Assembly (NCBI GenBank): GCA_012031965.1
Contig: JAAUSC010000006.1
Span: 1 to 64,000 of the forward strand
Reading direction: 5' to 3'
Length of the DNA stretch: 64,000 bases
DNA from: Scytonema sp. RU_4_4
Lineage (GTDB): Bacteria; Cyanobacteriota; Cyanobacteriia; Cyanobacteriales; Nostocaceae
The notes under the pieces were generated by a model. It did not search any database. It was not told where the DNA came from and worked only from the letters and a program-made list of their open reading frames with translations. Below, in pieces: positions 25,354-34,689 of the stretch. Numbering within the stretch: the stretch's first letter is position 1; each line of letters opens with the position of its first letter. The position numbers and the translations under genes were made by a program.

Positions 25354-26484
25354 TCAGTTAAATTGCATTCCCTGCAACACCTCTTGGATAGTATCTGATG
25401 GTACTTGGTCAGTCACCGTCACGATACCTATTTGCGTAGGCAAGACAAATCGCACTTTACCAGCTTGAACTTTCTTATCGACTTGCAAAGCTTCAATAAT
25501 TGCCTCAATATCTACCCCAGATGGTAACTGAGTTGGTAAACTTGCTTTTTGAATCAGAGCGTCTTGACGTTCAGCTTCTTCCTTTTGCCACATCCCCAGT
25601 TTGACAGCAATCTGTCCTGCTGCGACCATGCCAATGGCAACTGCTTCACCATGATTCACGACTCGATAACCTGTTAAACTTTCTACTGCATGCCCAATGG
25701 TATGACCGTAGTTGAGAATTGCCCGGAGTCCTGCTTCTTTTTCATCCTTACCAACAACATCGGCTTTTGCTTGACAAGAACGGATGAGAATAGATTCAAT
25801 CAATTCAGCTTTAATGTAGCGTAGTTGATCTAAGCGTTTACTCTGTTCCATTTCGGCAAATAATTGAGCATCCCAAATCACGCCGTACTTAATAACTTCT
25901 GCCATTCCAGCACGAAATTCACGAACAGGCAAAGTTTTCAACACCTCTGGATCAATTAAAACCAAGCGTGGTTGATGGAACGCCCCAATCAAGTTTTTGC
26001 CTTGGGGATGATTGACACCAGTTTTGCCACCTATTGCTGCATCTACCATTGCCAAAAGTGATGTTGGCACTTGTACAAAGTTAATTCCTCGCAGCCAAGT
26101 AGCAGCAGCAAAGCCAGTCATATCCCCAATGACTCCTCCCCCTAAAGCTACCATAGTCGAGGAGCGTTCTATGCGGTTTAAGAGCGCGGTATCGTAAATT
26201 TTCTGCACGGAGCTGAGGGTTTTGTAGCGTTCACCTGCGGGTAATGTGCAGCTGACAACTTCAAACCCAGCAGCTTCCAAAGATGTTAGTACCCTTTCGC
26301 CATAGTGTTTAAAAATAGTCGGGTTAGAAACCAGCAGGACTTTTTTGCCCAGCTTCAGATTGCTCATCATCTCGCCCAGTTGATCTATGCTAAGCGGCGT
26401 GTTCACCGCTTGCGGGGCTGTTCCTTGCCCAATCGCAATCTCATAAGACTGGTGTGGTAGATTTACGTTAATAATTGAAGCCAT
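25354..26484 (-). CDS. aroB: 3-Dehydroquinate synthase
   Basis: 376 residues from ATG 26484; the longer frame from 26490 would use TTG. Second step of the shikimate pathway: converts DAHP to 3-dehydroquinate with NAD and a divalent metal. Motifs: [20 protein letters not shown] (NAD-binding), [20 protein letters not shown], and metal ligands in [15 protein letters not shown] and [10 protein letters not shown]. Length and motif order match the family. Stand-alone gene, cytoplasmic. Confidence 0.95.
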   Translation of the reverse strand: MASIINVNLPHQSYEIAIGQGTAPQAVNTPLSIDQLGEMMSNLKLGKKVLLVSNPTIFKHYGERVLTSLEAAGFEVVSCTLPAGERYKTLSSVQKIYDTALLNRIERSSTMVALGGGVIGDMTGFAAATWLRGINFVQVPTSLLAMVDAAIGGKTGVNHPQGKNLIGAFHQPRLVLIDPEVLKTLPVREFRAGMAEVIKYGVIWDAQLFAEMEQSKRLDQLRYIKAELIESILIRSCQAKADVVGKDEKEAGLRAILNYGHTIGHAVESLTGYRVVNHGEAVAIGMVAAGQIAVKLGMWQKEEAERQDALIQKASLPTQLPSGVDIEAIIEALQVDKKVQAGKVRFVLPTQIGIVTVTDQVPSDTIQEVLQGMQFN

Positions 26485-26667
26485 AACCAAACCCCAAACA
26501 AGCGCCCGACGGCTGTATTCTACAGCATGAACACTCCTTATTCCGGATGTGAGACGCTTTATGGTTCAATTTTATCAACATTATCCCTCTCTAAAAAATT
26601 GGTGAGATAGGTAGGGGGCATGAGGTACACTTATCAATTGCTTGATAACTGATAACTGGTCACTGTT

Positions 26668-27048
26668 TTAATTTGTAGTCTCTTGAATCACTTGACCAGG
26701 ACCGTTAATCTCAACGGACTTGTTACCAGATCCGTCAACAGAGATGCGGAATAAGCGTTCACCTTCAGATGTGGTATAACTTGTCTGTTGATCTGAATTT
26801 TGAACTTGGACAGGAGCAGCATTCAATTGCAGCTTGTTCGTTTTCCTGTCAAAAACATTCATCCGCGTCTGGGTTCCTTGGCGAAAAACCCTTACACTAT
26901 AGTTTGGTGTCTGAAAGGTAGTGACCGTCGTTTGTGGTGTAGTGGCGGTGGTAGAGGGTTTCTTGACTGTTTGCGCGACAACAGTACTAGGTTCAAACCC
27001 TAACCCACTAATAACCAGCAAAGTGCTAGCAATTAAAGCGTATTTCAT
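26668..27048 (-). CDS. Exported protein of unknown function
   Basis: 126 residues from ATG 27048. A clear signal peptide (MKYALIASTLLVISGLGFEP, likely cut after VVAQ near residue 25) precedes a Thr-rich linker (KKPSTTATTPQTTVTTFQTP) and a small beta-rich domain (YSVRVFRQGTQTRMNVFDRK). Probably periplasmic. I do not recognise the family. It is divergent from petL, with about 180 bases between the starts. Confidence 0.65.
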   Translation of the reverse strand: MKYALIASTLLVISGLGFEPSTVVAQTVKKPSTTATTPQTTVTTFQTPNYSVRVFRQGTQTRMNVFDRKTNKLQLNAAPVQVQNSDQQTSYTTSEGERLFRISVDGSGNKSVEINGPGQVIQETTN

Positions 27049-27225
27049 AGTCGTAAGTTGCTATTTCTATAACGTAGTTATAACTACAAGGAATTTTGAT
27101 TAATTGTAACTATTAAGTCTCTCTTCTTATAGGGTAACTCAAGAAAGGTTCAAGAAATATTTTTATTGAGCACTTCATCTGTAAATGATTCAATAATATT
27201 TATAAACGATTATGGAGAAACCTCG

Positions 27226-27321
27226 ATGTTTGGTGTCATTGCTTACTTAATCTTCTTAGGTCTGTTTTTTGGTCTCGCTGTTGGGTTACTTTTCGGTCTT
27301 CGTGCTATTAAGCTGATTTAA
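27226..27321 (+). CDS. petL: Cytochrome b6-f complex subunit PetL
   Basis: 31 residues (MFGVIAYLIFLGLFFGLAVG, then LLFGLRAIKLI). A single hydrophobic helix with a basic C-terminal end matches the cyanobacterial PetL pattern (x-FFGxAxG-[LI]-[LI]-F-x-[LI]-[RK]-x-[IAV]-KLI). PetL is a peripheral small subunit that stabilises the thylakoid b6-f dimer. The ribosome binding site ggag lies 9 bases upstream of ATG 27226. Stand-alone gene, followed by a long-stem hairpin. Confidence 0.85.
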   Translation: MFGVIAYLIFLGLFFGLAVGLLFGLRAIKLI

Positions 27322-27335
27322 TTGCTTTTTTGAAG

Positions 27336-27398
27336 TCTCACGCAAAGGACCAAGACGTTGAGGAAAACTTTGCGCCTTTATCGCACCTTTGCGTGAGA
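27336..27398. terminator. 13-bp perfect stem between convergent petL and bioB
   Basis: Arms 27336-27348 (tctcacgcaaagg) and 27386-27398 (cctttgcgtgaga) are exact reverse complements around a 37-base loop, followed by tttttat on the plus strand. It lies between petL and the end of bioB, so it can end transcription of petL and perhaps of bioB. It also looks like a dispersed repeat. Confidence 0.55.
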
Positions 27399-27401
27399 TT
27401 T

Positions 27402-28412
27402 TTATCCAACAACAGCTTCCATAGGAGCTTTGTGTTGACCAACAAAAGGAGAACGCGCCTCTAGACCAAGTAAATTTAGCATTTCATGGTCAGCATCGTA
27501 TCCTGGACAGGGAGTTGTCACAGTTAACATATGCCCATTGTCACTGGAAAAGATAGAATTAGCTCCTGCTAAGAAGCATAAAGCCTGTTCTACCTGCGAA
27601 AGTCTGGCTCTACCTGCACTAAGACGAATATCAGAAGCAGGGATTATAATACGTGCTGTGGCAATCATTCGCACCACATCCCAGATGGGAACATCAGGTT
27701 GATTTTCCAAGGGTGTGCCTTGAACTTGTGAGAGAATGTTAATTGGTATTGACTCTGGATGTGGATGCAGGGTTCCCAGAGTATGCAGCATAGATACGCG
27801 ATCATCCACGCTTTCGCCTAAGCCGAGAATACCGCCGGAGCATACAGTCACATTTGTCTGTCTGACATTGTTGATTGTATTGAGGCGATCGCCGTAAGTT
27901 CTGGTTGTAATGATAGTGCTGTAGTAGTCCTCTGAGGTATCCAAATTGTGGTTGTAGGCATAAAGCCCTGCTTCTTCTAAGCGTTTTGCTTGTGCTTGGG
28001 TTAGCATACCTAAGGTGCAGCAGACTTCCAAACCCAATGCTGTGACCTCTTTAACCATGTCCAACACTTGCTCAAATTGCGAGTTATCGCGCACCTCTCG
28101 CCAAGCAGCGCCCATACAGACACGACTGACTCCACTTTCTTTTGCCTGTTGGGCGATACTAACGACTGTTTCTTTTTCTAAAAGTGCTTGTGCCTTGACC
28201 TCGGTTTTGTAGCGGGAGGACTGGGCACAGTAGCTACAATCTTCTGGACAACCCCCTGTTTTGATAGATATCAGCTTACAGACTTGTATCTTGCTTGGGT
28301 CATGGAATTGGCGATGCACGCTAGCAGCTTGATAGATCAACTCTAGCAATGGTGTATCATATACATCACGTATTTCTGATTTTTGCCAATCGTATCGTAT
28401 GACTACTGACAT
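27402..28412 (-). CDS. bioB: Biotin synthase
   Basis: A radical SAM enzyme that inserts sulfur into dethiobiotin. The C-x3-C-x2-C motif is CPEDCSYC in [16 protein letters not shown]. Other signatures are [37 protein letters not shown] and [11 protein letters not shown], plus R in SAGRARL as [2Fe-2S] ligand. I chose ATG 28412 ([14 protein letters not shown]), with aaagg upstream; open frame reaches 28469, so up to 19 more residues are possible. Downstream of other bio genes in many bacteria, but alone here. Confidence 0.95.
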   Translation of the reverse strand: MSVVIRYDWQKSEIRDVYDTPLLELIYQAASVHRQFHDPSKIQVCKLISIKTGGCPEDCSYCAQSSRYKTEVKAQALLEKETVVSIAQQAKESGVSRVCMGAAWREVRDNSQFEQVLDMVKEVTALGLEVCCTLGMLTQAQAKRLEEAGLYAYNHNLDTSEDYYSTIITTRTYGDRLNTINNVRQTNVTVCSGGILGLGESVDDRVSMLHTLGTLHPHPESIPINILSQVQGTPLENQPDVPIWDVVRMIATARIIIPASDIRLSAGRARLSQVEQALCFLAGANSIFSSDNGHMLTVTTPCPGYDADHEMLNLLGLEARSPFVGQHKAPMEAVVG

Positions 28413-28552
28413 TCCCATACCTTTATAAGATTTTTGCATAATTTTAGCTCTTTGTGAAGTCTTAACCAAACGATGTTGGTCATACAGAAACCCTCGCTGC
28501 TGTTAAATTATGAAGGGTGGATAATACTTTTGGAACAAATATTCAGTCGTCT

Positions 28553-29125
28553 ATGGAATTGCAACTGCCAAATATTACAACAGAATGCTTATTATTAAGG
28601 CTAGCAAAAAAAGAGGACATCCCTACAATCCTCAAATTTTATACTGAAAACAGAACATATCTGACTCCATTCTCTCCTCTTTTGTTTGATAACTTCTTTA
28701 CAGAAAAGTATTGGCAAAATCGGGTAGAGAAGAACTATTTAGAATTTCTTAATGATATATCATTAAAATTATTTATTTTTTCTAAAACTAATCAAAAAAA
28801 CATTATTGGATATATCAACTTTGCTAATTTTGTCAGAGGAGTCGCTCAGTACTGTAATGTAGGATACGGTCTTGCAGAAGCTGAACAAGGAAAGGGTTAT
28901 ATGACAGAAGCACTGCAAGCAGCTATTCACTATGTATTTCAAGACTTAAACATGCACAGAATTATGGCAAATTATATACCTCACAATCAGCGCAGTGGTA
29001 ACTTACTGAGAAGATTAGGATTTGTCGTGGAAGGCTATGCCAGGAATTATTTATTAATTAATGGAAAATGGCAAGACCATATTCTTACAAGTCTTATCAA
29101 TTCTAACTGGCGGGCAAACCCATAA
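28553..29125 (+). CDS. GNAT N-acetyltransferase, RimJ/RimL type
   Basis: 190 residues from ATG 28553; a GTG at 28517 gives 12 more. The RimJ-like layout is clear: TTECLLLRLAKKEDIPTIL at the N-terminus, GYGLAEAEQGKGYMTEAL for the acetyl-CoA loop (Q/R-x-x-G-x-G/A), then HRIMANYIPHNQRSGNLLRR and LGFVVEGYARNYLLINGKWQ. It acetylates an amino group, classically the alpha-amine of a ribosomal protein; the substrate here is unknown. The Lys/Asn-rich middle is somewhat AT-rich. Confidence 0.88.
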   Translation: MELQLPNITTECLLLRLAKKEDIPTILKFYTENRTYLTPFSPLLFDNFFTEKYWQNRVEKNYLEFLNDISLKLFIFSKTNQKNIIGYINFANFVRGVAQYCNVGYGLAEAEQGKGYMTEALQAAIHYVFQDLNMHRIMANYIPHNQRSGNLLRRLGFVVEGYARNYLLINGKWQDHILTSLINSNWRANP

Positions 29126-29206
29126 ACTTTTAAACATCAAATTAAAGGATTTCAATCCCAACAGAACAACACCTCACAACAATTTTGGATAACTGGATAA
29201 ATAGTA

Positions 29207-30664
29207 ATGACTTTGGCTGAAACTCTAAACAACACAAATTCTACCAATCCTTTTCTCTGTCTCCGCTACGAAAGAGCCCTTGAATCACTGGGTGACGACT
29301 ACTACGATGAAGTCGCCGCTGCTGAATTTCCCCAACATATCCTGCGCTGGCGTAATGATGCACTCCTACCCCGCTTAGGACTAAACCCGCAATTCGTAAA
29401 AGACGAACATTTTATCTGTGCTTTTGGGAAATTTGAGAAACGAAAACCACTTTTGGCACTGCGTTACCACGGTTATCAATTTGGTGAATACAATCCTTTT
29501 TTAGGCGATGGTAGGGGCTTTCTCTACGGACAAGTACGCGGTATTGATGACGAACTCTACGACTTCGGGACTAAAGGTTCCGGTAAAACTCCTTACTCCC
29601 GTGGTGGTGATGGGATGTTAACACTCAAGGGCGGGGTACGGGAAGTTCTGGCTGCGGAAATGCTACATCACATGGGTGTACGTACTTCACGCTGTTTAAG
29701 TATGATTGAAACAGGCTTATCCCTTTGGCGAGGTGATGAACCTTCTCCTACCCGTTCCTCAGTGATTGTGAGGATGGGGCGATCGCACATTCGATTTGGC
29801 ACTTTTGAACGACTACACTATTTGCGACGTCCAGATTTGACTCAAAAGCTATTAGACCATGTTATTGAGCAGTATTATCCATATTTAATCAACGAAGAAG
29901 ATAAATATGCTCTTTTTTACGCAGATTTAGTCAAACGGACAGCAGAACTCGTAGCACAATGGATGGCAGCTGGTTTTTGTCATGCAGTGTTAAACACAGA
30001 TAATATGTCAATAACAGGGGAAAGTTTTGACTATGGTCCCTATGCATTTATTACCAATTATCAGCCTTACTTTACCGCTGCGTATTTCGATTATTATGGA
30101 CGCTACTGTTATACTCATCAACCGGGTATTTGTAAGTGGAATTTAGAAACACTCCAAGACGCGCTCAAGGCTGTTATTAATCTAGGTGATATGCAGGCTG
30201 GATTGGCGAGATTTGATGAGCATTATCAGAGTGAGTATAAAACTTTAATGTTGAAGAAGTTGGGTTTGGAACAACTCTCCCATCCAGAAGCTGATGAACT
30301 TTTAAATCTTACGATTCAATTTTTGCAAGATAGCCAAGTTGGATATCATCAGTTCTTTTACGAAATGGCTCACACCTTTTCATTAAAATGGCGAGATGAA
30401 CCAGGCTTGATTCTGGTAGATTCAAATCTTGTACCAGCATCAGGGGTGTCAGAAGTGTTTGATAATTTCTGTATCTTATACCATAAAATATTAAATAATT
30501 TTGACCCTGAGGAAATAGATAGCATTGTCCAAACTCTAGCTCGTCATAATCCCAAAACTGTCATACTTAAACCAATGATTGAATCAATTTGGGAATCCAT
30601 TGTTCAAGAAGATAATTGGCAACCTTTTTATGAGTTAATTCAGTGTATTCAGTGTGCAAATTAG
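29207..30664 (+). CDS. selO: Protein adenylyltransferase SelO-like (YdiU/UPF0061 family)
   Basis: 485 residues, usual length. A pseudokinase fold that transfers AMP to Ser/Thr/Tyr of other proteins in the oxidative-stress response. Motifs: [40 protein letters not shown] and [20 protein letters not shown] in the N-lobe; [20 protein letters not shown] holds the catalytic Asp-Asn and metal Asp. The C-terminus differs from the E. coli form (no visible SUDL/selenocysteine end). Stand-alone; the RAYT/REP cluster follows. Confidence 0.92.
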   Translation: MTLAETLNNTNSTNPFLCLRYERALESLGDDYYDEVAAAEFPQHILRWRNDALLPRLGLNPQFVKDEHFICAFGKFEKRKPLLALRYHGYQFGEYNPFLGDGRGFLYGQVRGIDDELYDFGTKGSGKTPYSRGGDGMLTLKGGVREVLAAEMLHHMGVRTSRCLSMIETGLSLWRGDEPSPTRSSVIVRMGRSHIRFGTFERLHYLRRPDLTQKLLDHVIEQYYPYLINEEDKYALFYADLVKRTAELVAQWMAAGFCHAVLNTDNMSITGESFDYGPYAFITNYQPYFTAAYFDYYGRYCYTHQPGICKWNLETLQDALKAVINLGDMQAGLARFDEHYQSEYKTLMLKKLGLEQLSHPEADELLNLTIQFLQDSQVGYHQFFYEMAHTFSLKWRDEPGLILVDSNLVPASGVSEVFDNFCILYHKILNNFDPEEIDSIVQTLARHNPKTVILKPMIESIWESIVQEDNWQPFYELIQCIQCAN

Positions 30665-30750
30665 AGAAATGAACTGCCTTGAATTCAGAGTCATAACCTG
30701 GGTTTGATATAACTTACATATTTGGGATGCTCCCTGATTTATTCTCGTTT

Positions 30751-30802
30751 CTCGTTCCCAGGCTGAGCCTGGGAATGCTCAAAAAAGAGGCTCCGCCTCT
30801 TA
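30751..30802. repeat. REP palindromes upstream of the RAYT gene
   Basis: Two adjoining hairpins: cccaggctgagcctggg (30757-30773) and agaggctccgcctct (30786-30800), bordered by ctcgtt and tatgctca. The same words recur downstream of the transposase at 31393-31612, so they are probably its REP substrates. Confidence 0.7.
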
Positions 30803-30824
30803 TGCTCACACCTTTGCTTAATCT

Positions 30825-31358
30825 ATGGGTCGTTCTCGTTACCAATTTTTAGAAAACCAGCCTCATTTTCTCACTTGCACAGTTGTTAACTGGATTGCTG
30901 TATTTAGTAAGCCAGACTTAGCTCAAATCCTTCTCGACTCATTAGATTTTCTACAACGCCACCAGCGTCTAGCTTTGCATGGTTATGTGATCATGGAAAA
31001 CCATCTTCACTTAATTGCATCAGCTGAAAATTTATCTAAAGAAATAGCGGCGTTCAAGTCCTTTACAGCCAGATCTGTGATTGATTGGTTAAAGGAAAAT
31101 CGGACTGAGTATTTACTAGAACAGCTGAAATTTCACAAGCAGTTATACAAAACTACCCAAGAATACCAGCTTTGGCAGGAAGGTTCACACCCGCAAGCAA
31201 TATTGAGTCAAGAGATATTTAAGCAAAAGTTGGAATATATGCACAATAACCCACTTAGGCGCGGATATGTGGATGATCCTGCTCATTGGCGATATTCCAG
31301 TTACCGCAATTATATGGGTATGAAGGGAGTGTTAGCTGTTGATTTGATTGATATGTAG
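30825..31358 (+). CDS. REP-associated tyrosine transposase (RAYT, Y1 HUH family)
   Basis: 177 residues. The HUH motif is H60-L-H62 in VIMENHLHLIASA, and the likely catalytic Tyr138 is in KQKLEYMHNNPLRRGY. The end (HWRYSSYRNYM) is standard for RAYTs. These enzymes nick single-stranded DNA at REP hairpins and can spread them. Here the gene is bracketed by REP-like palindromes at 30751-30802 and 31373-31620. The frame looks complete, so the enzyme may be active. Confidence 0.9.
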   Translation: MGRSRYQFLENQPHFLTCTVVNWIAVFSKPDLAQILLDSLDFLQRHQRLALHGYVIMENHLHLIASAENLSKEIAAFKSFTARSVIDWLKENRTEYLLEQLKFHKQLYKTTQEYQLWQEGSHPQAILSQEIFKQKLEYMHNNPLRRGYVDDPAHWRYSSYRNYMGMKGVLAVDLIDM

Positions 31359-31372
31359 TTGGAGTCTCAGAA

Positions 31373-31620
31373 GGCTGAGCCTCCTAAATTGCGTTCCCAG
31401 GCTGCAGCCTGGGAACGAGAAAGTTCTTTTCGTTTCTCGTTCCCAGACTCCGACTGGGAATGCCCATACTGAGGCTCAGCCTCACCTTTTAGAAGTAGTT
31501 TCCTCGTTCCCAGACTCCGACTGGGAATGCCCATACTGAGGCTCAGCCTCAAGGAGGTAGTTTCCTCGTTCCCAGACTCCGGCTGGGAATGCCCATACTG
31601 AGGCTCAGCCTCAAGGAGGT
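31373..31620. repeat. REP/BIME-like array downstream of the RAYT gene
   Basis: A symmetric palindrome at 31393-31420 (cgttcccaggctgcagcctg onward) is followed by three direct copies of a 48-base unit at 31437-31484, 31503-31550 and 31565-31612. Each starts ctcgttcccag, has a ctgggaatgcccatactg middle and ends with the gaggctcagcctc hairpin. Copies two and three are spaced 62 bases apart. The unit carries two hairpins, which is a BIME-like arrangement. Confidence 0.8.
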
Positions 31621-31624
31621 ACTA

Positions 31625-34600
31625 CTAAACTTGACTGCGATCAAACAACCACCCATCACCAACAATCTCCTCTAAGCGTTGATTGAGTCGGGGAAGAAAA
31701 TATTCTGGATCATTCAGCCTTTGCTGGAAAATCCAAGTTCCTAACGCTTCGGGTGTTTCGATACTTTGGGCAACTGCTGCCTCTAATATCATCTCCCAGC
31801 CTAAATTTCGTAATTTCTCTAATAGAGAATGCTCTTGAGCTTGCGTAGCGCAGAGAAACATTACAGTTACCCCAAGTAAGACTTGCAATTCATGATCTAC
31901 AGATATTGATTTGTATAAGGCAAAAATTAGACAGATCCTATTTGTTAATGACGCTTGGATTTTTACACACAGCCAAACAGCTTGCGCTAGGTAAACCATA
32001 CCATTACTTTCTGCTGTTAAGCCTAAATTACTTATTACTGTCAGCAGAAGAATATAGCCGCGAACTTGTCCTAGTAATTGCGCTGCTTGCAAACTCAGTT
32101 CTAAGTGCTTAGTTTTATCTCCTGTTTCACCTGCTAAGTCAGCCACATTTACTAGGGTAGCGGCTTTACCATAGACATCACCAATGCGCTCTTTTATTTC
32201 TAAAGATTGCTGTAACAACGCAAAGGCAGTATCGATATCACCTCTTTGGGCGACGATTTGTGCCATGTTGTTGATAATGGTGGCTTTTCCACAGGCATCC
32301 CCGATGTGTTCTATTATTTCCAAAGATTGCTGTAACAACGCAAAGGCAGTATCGATATCACCTTTTTGGGCGATGATTTGTGCCATGTTGTTGAGAGTGT
32401 TGGCTTTTCCATAAACTTTGCCCATGTACTCATATATTTCCAAAGATTGCTGATACTTTTCAAGGGCAGTGTCTATACTGCCCTGTTCGGCGATCATTTG
32501 TGCCATGATGCTAAGGATAGCGGCTTTTCCACTAGCGTCACCGATCCGCTCATATATTTCCAAAGATTGCTGTAACAACGCAAGGGCAGGATTGATGTTA
32601 CCCTGTTTGGCGATCATTTGTGCCATATTGCCCAGAGTGCTGGCTTTATGGATATCATCATCCTCTGGACAAAGTGCTAAAGCTTGCTGATAATGAACTC
32701 TAGCCTTGTCAACTTCACCCAAAAACGCTTCTGCACGGGCAATAGTTCCCAGAATGCGGTGATCTTCTCCTAATGAAATAATTTTTTGGCATAGTTCAAG
32801 TGCCTCGAAATATCGGCTACGATTTATCAATATATTGGCAATCGTATCCCCTATACTGACAGCAATTTCCTGCTCCCTAGCCAACAGTCCCAAGCGCACT
32901 ATCTCCAGTGCTTGCTCTTCCGTGCGTTTGTCAGACTCCTCCCACCAGATTTGATAAATTTTTCTTGCCGCTTGCTGTCGCGTTGTTTGCCACTCTTCCT
33001 CACTCAATAATGGTTCCAGCAAGGATTCTAAAATTGTCGTCACGCGATATTCGGTGGTTTGGGTGGCGTGAGTCGTGGCAGATTCAACTAAGCTGAGGCT
33101 GAGGAGTTTGGGGAGGATTTGACCCCCCCTAGCCTCTTTTAACAAGGGGGGAAGACTGCCCTGCTTTTCAAGGGGGGTTGGGGGGATCTCATAAGATATA
33201 GGCTGAGGAGCGATAGCGTTAATGATTTCGATAGAAACTGGCAGGTGAAACACACTCAACCGCGCCAGAAATTTTCGCTCATCCTCAGGCAACCCACTCA
33301 GCAGCGTCTGCGCCAAAATATTTTCCCGAAACTCCTGCTGCGTATTCTCCAACCGCGTCAACAACTCATCTGATTCTAAACCCGGTTGCTTGACTACACT
33401 CAACAGCCATCTCAACAAGCGGGGATTGCCGTCGGCTATTATAATTATCCGCTGTTCGCGTACCTGTTGCTTAACTTCTTTGTCTAATTCCCGGCAGATT
33501 TTATCAACATCCGCCGGATTCATCGCCGCCAAAGATTCTAAATGCAGCTCGTGCGGTGGTAGGGTATCTTCTTTGAGGTAGCGACAGGTAACAATTAACC
33601 GACTCTCAGCTGCATTTTCCTCCAGCGCCGCACAAATCGCTTCTAAAATCCGGTATGCTTCTGCCGTCATCCGCAGCGAATTATCTTCAATATTCGCTTT
33701 CGGGATGTTTTGCTCAAAATCATCCAGCACCAACAACAAGGGATGCTCAAGTGCTTCAATTCTCTCAAAAAAGTTTTGCAGTCGTCCTTTGAGGGAAACT
33801 TTTGGTTCATTCAGCAATGCGGGCACATCTGCAAATCGCTCAAATTTACTGGAAAGTTTATTGAGTAAGCCTACCTCATCCAAAGGTCCAATTAACACCA
33901 CCCGCTCAAAATTCGGACGCTGTGTCTGGACTCGCGTACACAACCGCGCCGCCAAGGAACTCTTACCCAGTCCACCCATCCCAGCAATAAATACGCCGAT
34001 GTTGTCGCTGGTTTCTCGCAATGCTTGCAAACACCGTTGTAGCGGGCGTCTGCGTCCGACAAATTCCCAGCGATTGGCGACTTTCACAATATTGTTTTCA
34101 TCCAGAAATTCGCTTTCAGGCTGTGTAAATTTCAGCTTCTCACGCCCTTTGCTTCTCAGCGGTGTGACTAATTCTTCAATTTGGCGCGTATCCCGATAAA
34201 TCCGCAACAAATGCCAGTCGGAGCATTCTTGAGCAATCATTTCCTGTTGCGCGGCTTTGACTGCTCCTTCTACCGTCGCCCCCGTTGCCAAAGCTTGATA
34301 AAATGCTTGTGCAGCAATAATACCCGTCCTGTCATACACCGGACGCGCCCAACCTAAAACAACACCCGCCCCCATCTTCACCAAAGCCTGCGCCATTGAT
34401 GGGACTGTTCCCCGGTTTGCGACTTGCCCAGTGTGACAGCCAGAAAGAAAAATCACTCGTGGAAAGCGTCCCCGAAAGGCTTTCGCCAAATCATCCACGG
34501 TAGTTAATTGCACATTCCCCACCTCATCCTCGGTGATGAAGCAGGGCGTATAATCGTTGATTTTTCTGCCTTCTGGCAGCAAACCGCCAAAATATTCTTG

Positions 34601-34678
34601 AGTATAAATTATCCCGTGTCCGGTCAAGTGAAAAACATCAAAATAGTCTTTCTCATAAGATTCCACTAAATTAGTCAA
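31625..34678 (-). CDS. CHAT protease / STAND NTPase / TPR protein, C-terminal part of a frameshifted gene
   Basis: 1,017 residues, read from a TTG at 34678, but the frame is open to about 34730 and joins the fragment at 34690-35268 after one base shift. CHAT protease dyad: His21 in VFHLTGHGII and Cys81 in IFLSGCHTGQ. A P-loop NTPase follows (GMGGLGKSSLA at 233-243; Walker B LLLVLDDFEQN), then a winged-helix-like part, then TPRs of about 40 residues in near-identical copies (LLQQSLEIYERIGDASGKA). An extra 20 residues (PPTPLEKQGSLPPLLKEARG) near 500 come from a dispersed repeat. This CHAT-NTPase-TPR order is found in cell-death and defence-like proteins. The AT content and REP neighbours suggest an accessory location. 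Confidence 0.82.
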   Translation of the reverse strand: MTNLVESYEKDYFDVFHLTGHGIIYTQEYFGGLLPEGRKINDYTPCFITEDEVGNVQLTTVDDLAKAFRGRFPRVIFLSGCHTGQVANRGTVPSMAQALVKMGAGVVLGWARPVYDRTGIIAAQAFYQALATGATVEGAVKAAQQEMIAQECSDWHLLRIYRDTRQIEELVTPLRSKGREKLKFTQPESEFLDENNIVKVANRWEFVGRRRPLQRCLQALRETSDNIGVFIAGMGGLGKSSLAARLCTRVQTQRPNFERVVLIGPLDEVGLLNKLSSKFERFADVPALLNEPKVSLKGRLQNFFERIEALEHPLLLVLDDFEQNIPKANIEDNSLRMTAEAYRILEAICAALEENAAESRLIVTCRYLKEDTLPPHELHLESLAAMNPADVDKICRELDKEVKQQVREQRIIIIADGNPRLLRWLLSVVKQPGLESDELLTRLENTQQEFRENILAQTLLSGLPEDERKFLARLSVFHLPVSIEIINAIAPQPISYEIPPTPLEKQGSLPPLLKEARGGQILPKLLSLSLVESATTHATQTTEYRVTTILESLLEPLLSEEEWQTTRQQAARKIYQIWWEESDKRTEEQALEIVRLGLLAREQEIAVSIGDTIANILINRSRYFEALELCQKIISLGEDHRILGTIARAEAFLGEVDKARVHYQQALALCPEDDDIHKASTLGNMAQMIAKQGNINPALALLQQSLEIYERIGDASGKAAILSIMAQMIAEQGSIDTALEKYQQSLEIYEYMGKVYGKANTLNNMAQIIAQKGDIDTAFALLQQSLEIIEHIGDACGKATIINNMAQIVAQRGDIDTAFALLQQSLEIKERIGDVYGKAATLVNVADLAGETGDKTKHLELSLQAAQLLGQVRGYILLLTVISNLGLTAESNGMVYLAQAVWLCVKIQASLTNRICLIFALYKSISVDHELQVLLGVTVMFLCATQAQEHSLLEKLRNLGWEMILEAAVAQSIETPEALGTWIFQQRLNDPEYFLPRLNQRLEEIVGDGWLFDRSQV
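32176..32610 (-). repeat. Near-identical 120-bp tandem repeats encoding TPRs
   Basis: Units at about 32206, 32326, 32446 and 32566 share long identical words such as caaagattgctgtaacaacg. Their period of 120 bases equals one 40-residue TPR unit. The similarity at DNA level points to recent duplication or gene conversion, so unit number may vary. Confidence 0.75.
33121..33190 (-). repeat. C-rich dispersed repeat inside the CHAT-NTPase gene
   Basis: On the minus strand: atccccccaaccccccttga, a short middle, then ccccccttgttaaaagaggc. Runs of C and a ccccccttg core are typical of a widespread cyanobacterial repeat usually found between genes. Here it is translated in frame as PPTPLEKQGSLPPLLKEARG. 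Confidence 0.65.
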
Positions 34679-34689
34679 TTCCTGAACCG

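Noticed and set aside
31373-31620. Possible CRISPR array
   Set aside because: Units are palindromic, contiguous and nearly identical throughout with no unique spacers; they match the REP words near the RAYT gene. No cas genes are present.
33705-34199. 164-codon plus-strand frame inside the CHAT-NTPase gene
   Set aside because: Antisense shadow of a region with a clear P-loop and Walker B on the minus strand.
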